Made by a program: the position numbers and the translations under genes. The notes under the pieces were generated by a model. That model ran no database searches. It was not told the DNA's origin and saw only the letters and a program-made list of their open reading frames with translations. A stretch of DNA of 64,000 nt, from positions 124,001 through 188,000 of the forward strand of contig JAILIS010000025.1 of assembly GCA_024695145.1 (NCBI GenBank), written 5' to 3'. Position 1 is the first letter of the stretch; the number at the start of each line of letters is the position of its first letter. Origin of the DNA: Lachnospiraceae bacterium. Its GTDB lineage: Bacteria > Bacillota > Clostridia > Lachnospirales > Lachnospiraceae. Shown here in pieces: positions 63,801 to 64,000 of this stretch.

Positions 63801-64000
63801 AGGACACCGGGATCGGTGTGAAACAGGAAGATATGGATAAGCTCTTTACTGCTTATGAAAGGCTCGATGAAGAAAAGAACAGCTCCATTCAGGGTACCGG
63901 ACTGGGACTTGATATATCAAAGAAATTTGCCGAACTTATGGGCGGTGAACTTACATGTGAGAGTATTTACGGAGAGGGCAGCGAGTTCATCTTAAAGGTT
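60881..64000 (+). CDS. Two-component propeller sensor histidine kinase (runs off the window)
   Basis: The frame opens at ATG 60881 and is still open at the right edge, giving at least 1040 residues. A signal peptide is followed by repeated propeller units with the WIGG/WVGT signatures of two-component regulator propellers (for example GHIWIGGYSGIFRYDG and GRIWVGTNDNGVVMIDG). These span about 40-640, then a Y_Y_Y-like domain (about 670-750). A membrane helix (about 765-785) leads to HisKA with His819 in ANMSHEIRTP, then HATPase with NLLTNAVKYT, DTGIGV and GTGLGLDISKK. A receiver domain beyond the edge is possible but unseen. Such hybrids often sense polysaccharides. Confidence 0.9.
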   Translation, partial: MKMFNAERFKKSILITCFTAFAVTARVYAADDDMKVGGGYAITGQIVQSGYTAQIYDATSGLPTSDANYILGASDGHIWIGGYSGIFRYDGQSFERLDTAKGLTSGRAIFEDSRGRIWVGTNDNGVVMIDGEESVHFTYKDGLPSSSIRVFAEDGKGNVFIGTTAGVCYVDTGSAIHIVSDEAIDEDRVLKLCSDSTGRVYGATKNGIVFAIDDCKFSHIYTSSELKMDQITTIMTDPNKPGYLYFGTDSSKLYYGTFGNSSLAMKEIDVSPVENTHWISYDCNRVWVSSTTVIGYIDENDKFNTLTNIPMDSAIEMTTSDYQGNIWAASSTQGVMKLVENNFVDMFRVSGIPAEVTNSTCIHNGMLYVGTDSGIRIIDPDNKPVEDELTAVVGDNRIRCIMEDGNDNLWISTYKDDAGLICQDPSGKIMRYDTTNGLPHNEVRCTYECSDGSILAATNGGLAVIKDKKITRTVGLDEGIKNTVLLTVTEGDDGTYLAGSDGDGIYVIGEDSVTRLGRDDGLTSDVILRIKKDEKRDLYWIITSNSIEYMKNGRITDVISFPYNNNYDIYYDNSDDLWILSSYGIYTVKADEMINNDVKDYRLYTIANGMPYSITSNSYSALDDEGNLYVSGREGVIRVNIDHFFRENSQILMGVNSVYCDDLRILPDETGTYIIPASDGRIKITASVMDYTNNNPMTRLYLEGAGDDGITSQRGEMSSLEYTGLPYGDYKLHIQIVSDDLSQVLLENVFNITKKPLITELLLTKILLVAFLVLAAGFIVWRVMKTTVIRKQYDEIKVARDEAERANTAKSRFLANMSHEIRTPINTIMGMDDMILREDASGVPKNYFMSMINYALDIRNASETLLGLINDLLDISKIESGKMHLVEHDYDTQELLRSIVSMIRVRSTEKELTFDVVVDEILPKYLYGDDGKIKQIILNLLTNAVKYTKVGGFVLSVSMDSREDEFCDLRFSVKDTGIGVKQEDMDKLFTAYERLDEEKNSSIQGTGLGLDISKKFAELMGGELTCESIYGEGSEFILKV

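Overview
The window reads as a chromosome segment of an anaerobic, low-to-mid GC Bacillota, most likely a Lachnospiraceae-type Clostridium (inference). The grounds are the electron-bifurcating NfnAB pair, Rex, the LexA/YneA-like divergon, a SpoVB-type flippase, a class B sortase, BspA-like leucine-rich-repeat surface proteins, the conserved L21-Prp-L27-Obg block and tightly packed, mostly rightward genes. No phage, insertion sequence, CRISPR array or rRNA is visible.

Region by region: 1-7.1 kb is a tightly spaced chain (end of a surface protein, nfnA, nfnB, pyrimidine-nucleoside phosphorylase, PhoH, YbeY, SpoVB-like flippase). 7.2-15.5 kb carries two FAD oxidoreductases, proB, 5-formyl-THF cyclo-ligase, miaB and leuS. 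15.5-17.4 kb has a degenerate receiver protein and a class B sortase, facing a GH13 alpha-glucosidase on the minus strand. 19.0-19.4 kb is a regulatory region between divergent genes, with a perfect 12-bp inverted repeat and a structured leader. 19.4-28.6 kb holds two very large LRR surface proteins. 28.6-34.6 kb has icd, rex, a coiled-coil protein, yebC and a membrane protein with a long charged tail. A cluster of short repeats and hairpins precedes tRNA-Thr(CGT), then argH and asd. 37.4-40.5 kb carries an EAL protein with a broken GGDEF domain and an AAA-like protein without a P-loop. 40.6-42.8 kb is a complete polar amino acid ABC importer, followed by topoisomerase III. 44.9-47.8 kb holds an Fe-S scaffold-like/GGGtGRT gene pair and alr. 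47.9-51.2 kb is an ECF sigma, putative anti-sigma and VWA lipoprotein module. 51.2-55.6 kb is the ribosome-assembly block (rplU, prp, rpmA, obg, yhbY, nadD, yqeK, rsfS). 55.6-58.6 kb contains lexA, a LysM YneA-like gene, a tyrosine recombinase and ttcA. 58.8-64 kb holds an HD-GYP sensor and a large propeller sensor kinase that runs off the window.

Themes: most genes are housekeeping (translation, ribosome maturation, redox, amino acid synthesis). The accessory interest lies in three places: the cell surface (sortase, LRR proteins, VWA lipoprotein), cyclic-di-GMP breakdown (one EAL and one HD-GYP protein, no intact GGDEF seen), and several compact regulatory sites. The best sequence-level observations are the SOS-type divergent promoters at 56.3-56.4 kb, a probable non-AUG start at 7170, a probably leaderless ttcA transcript, and the conserved but functionally undefined GGGtGRT pair.
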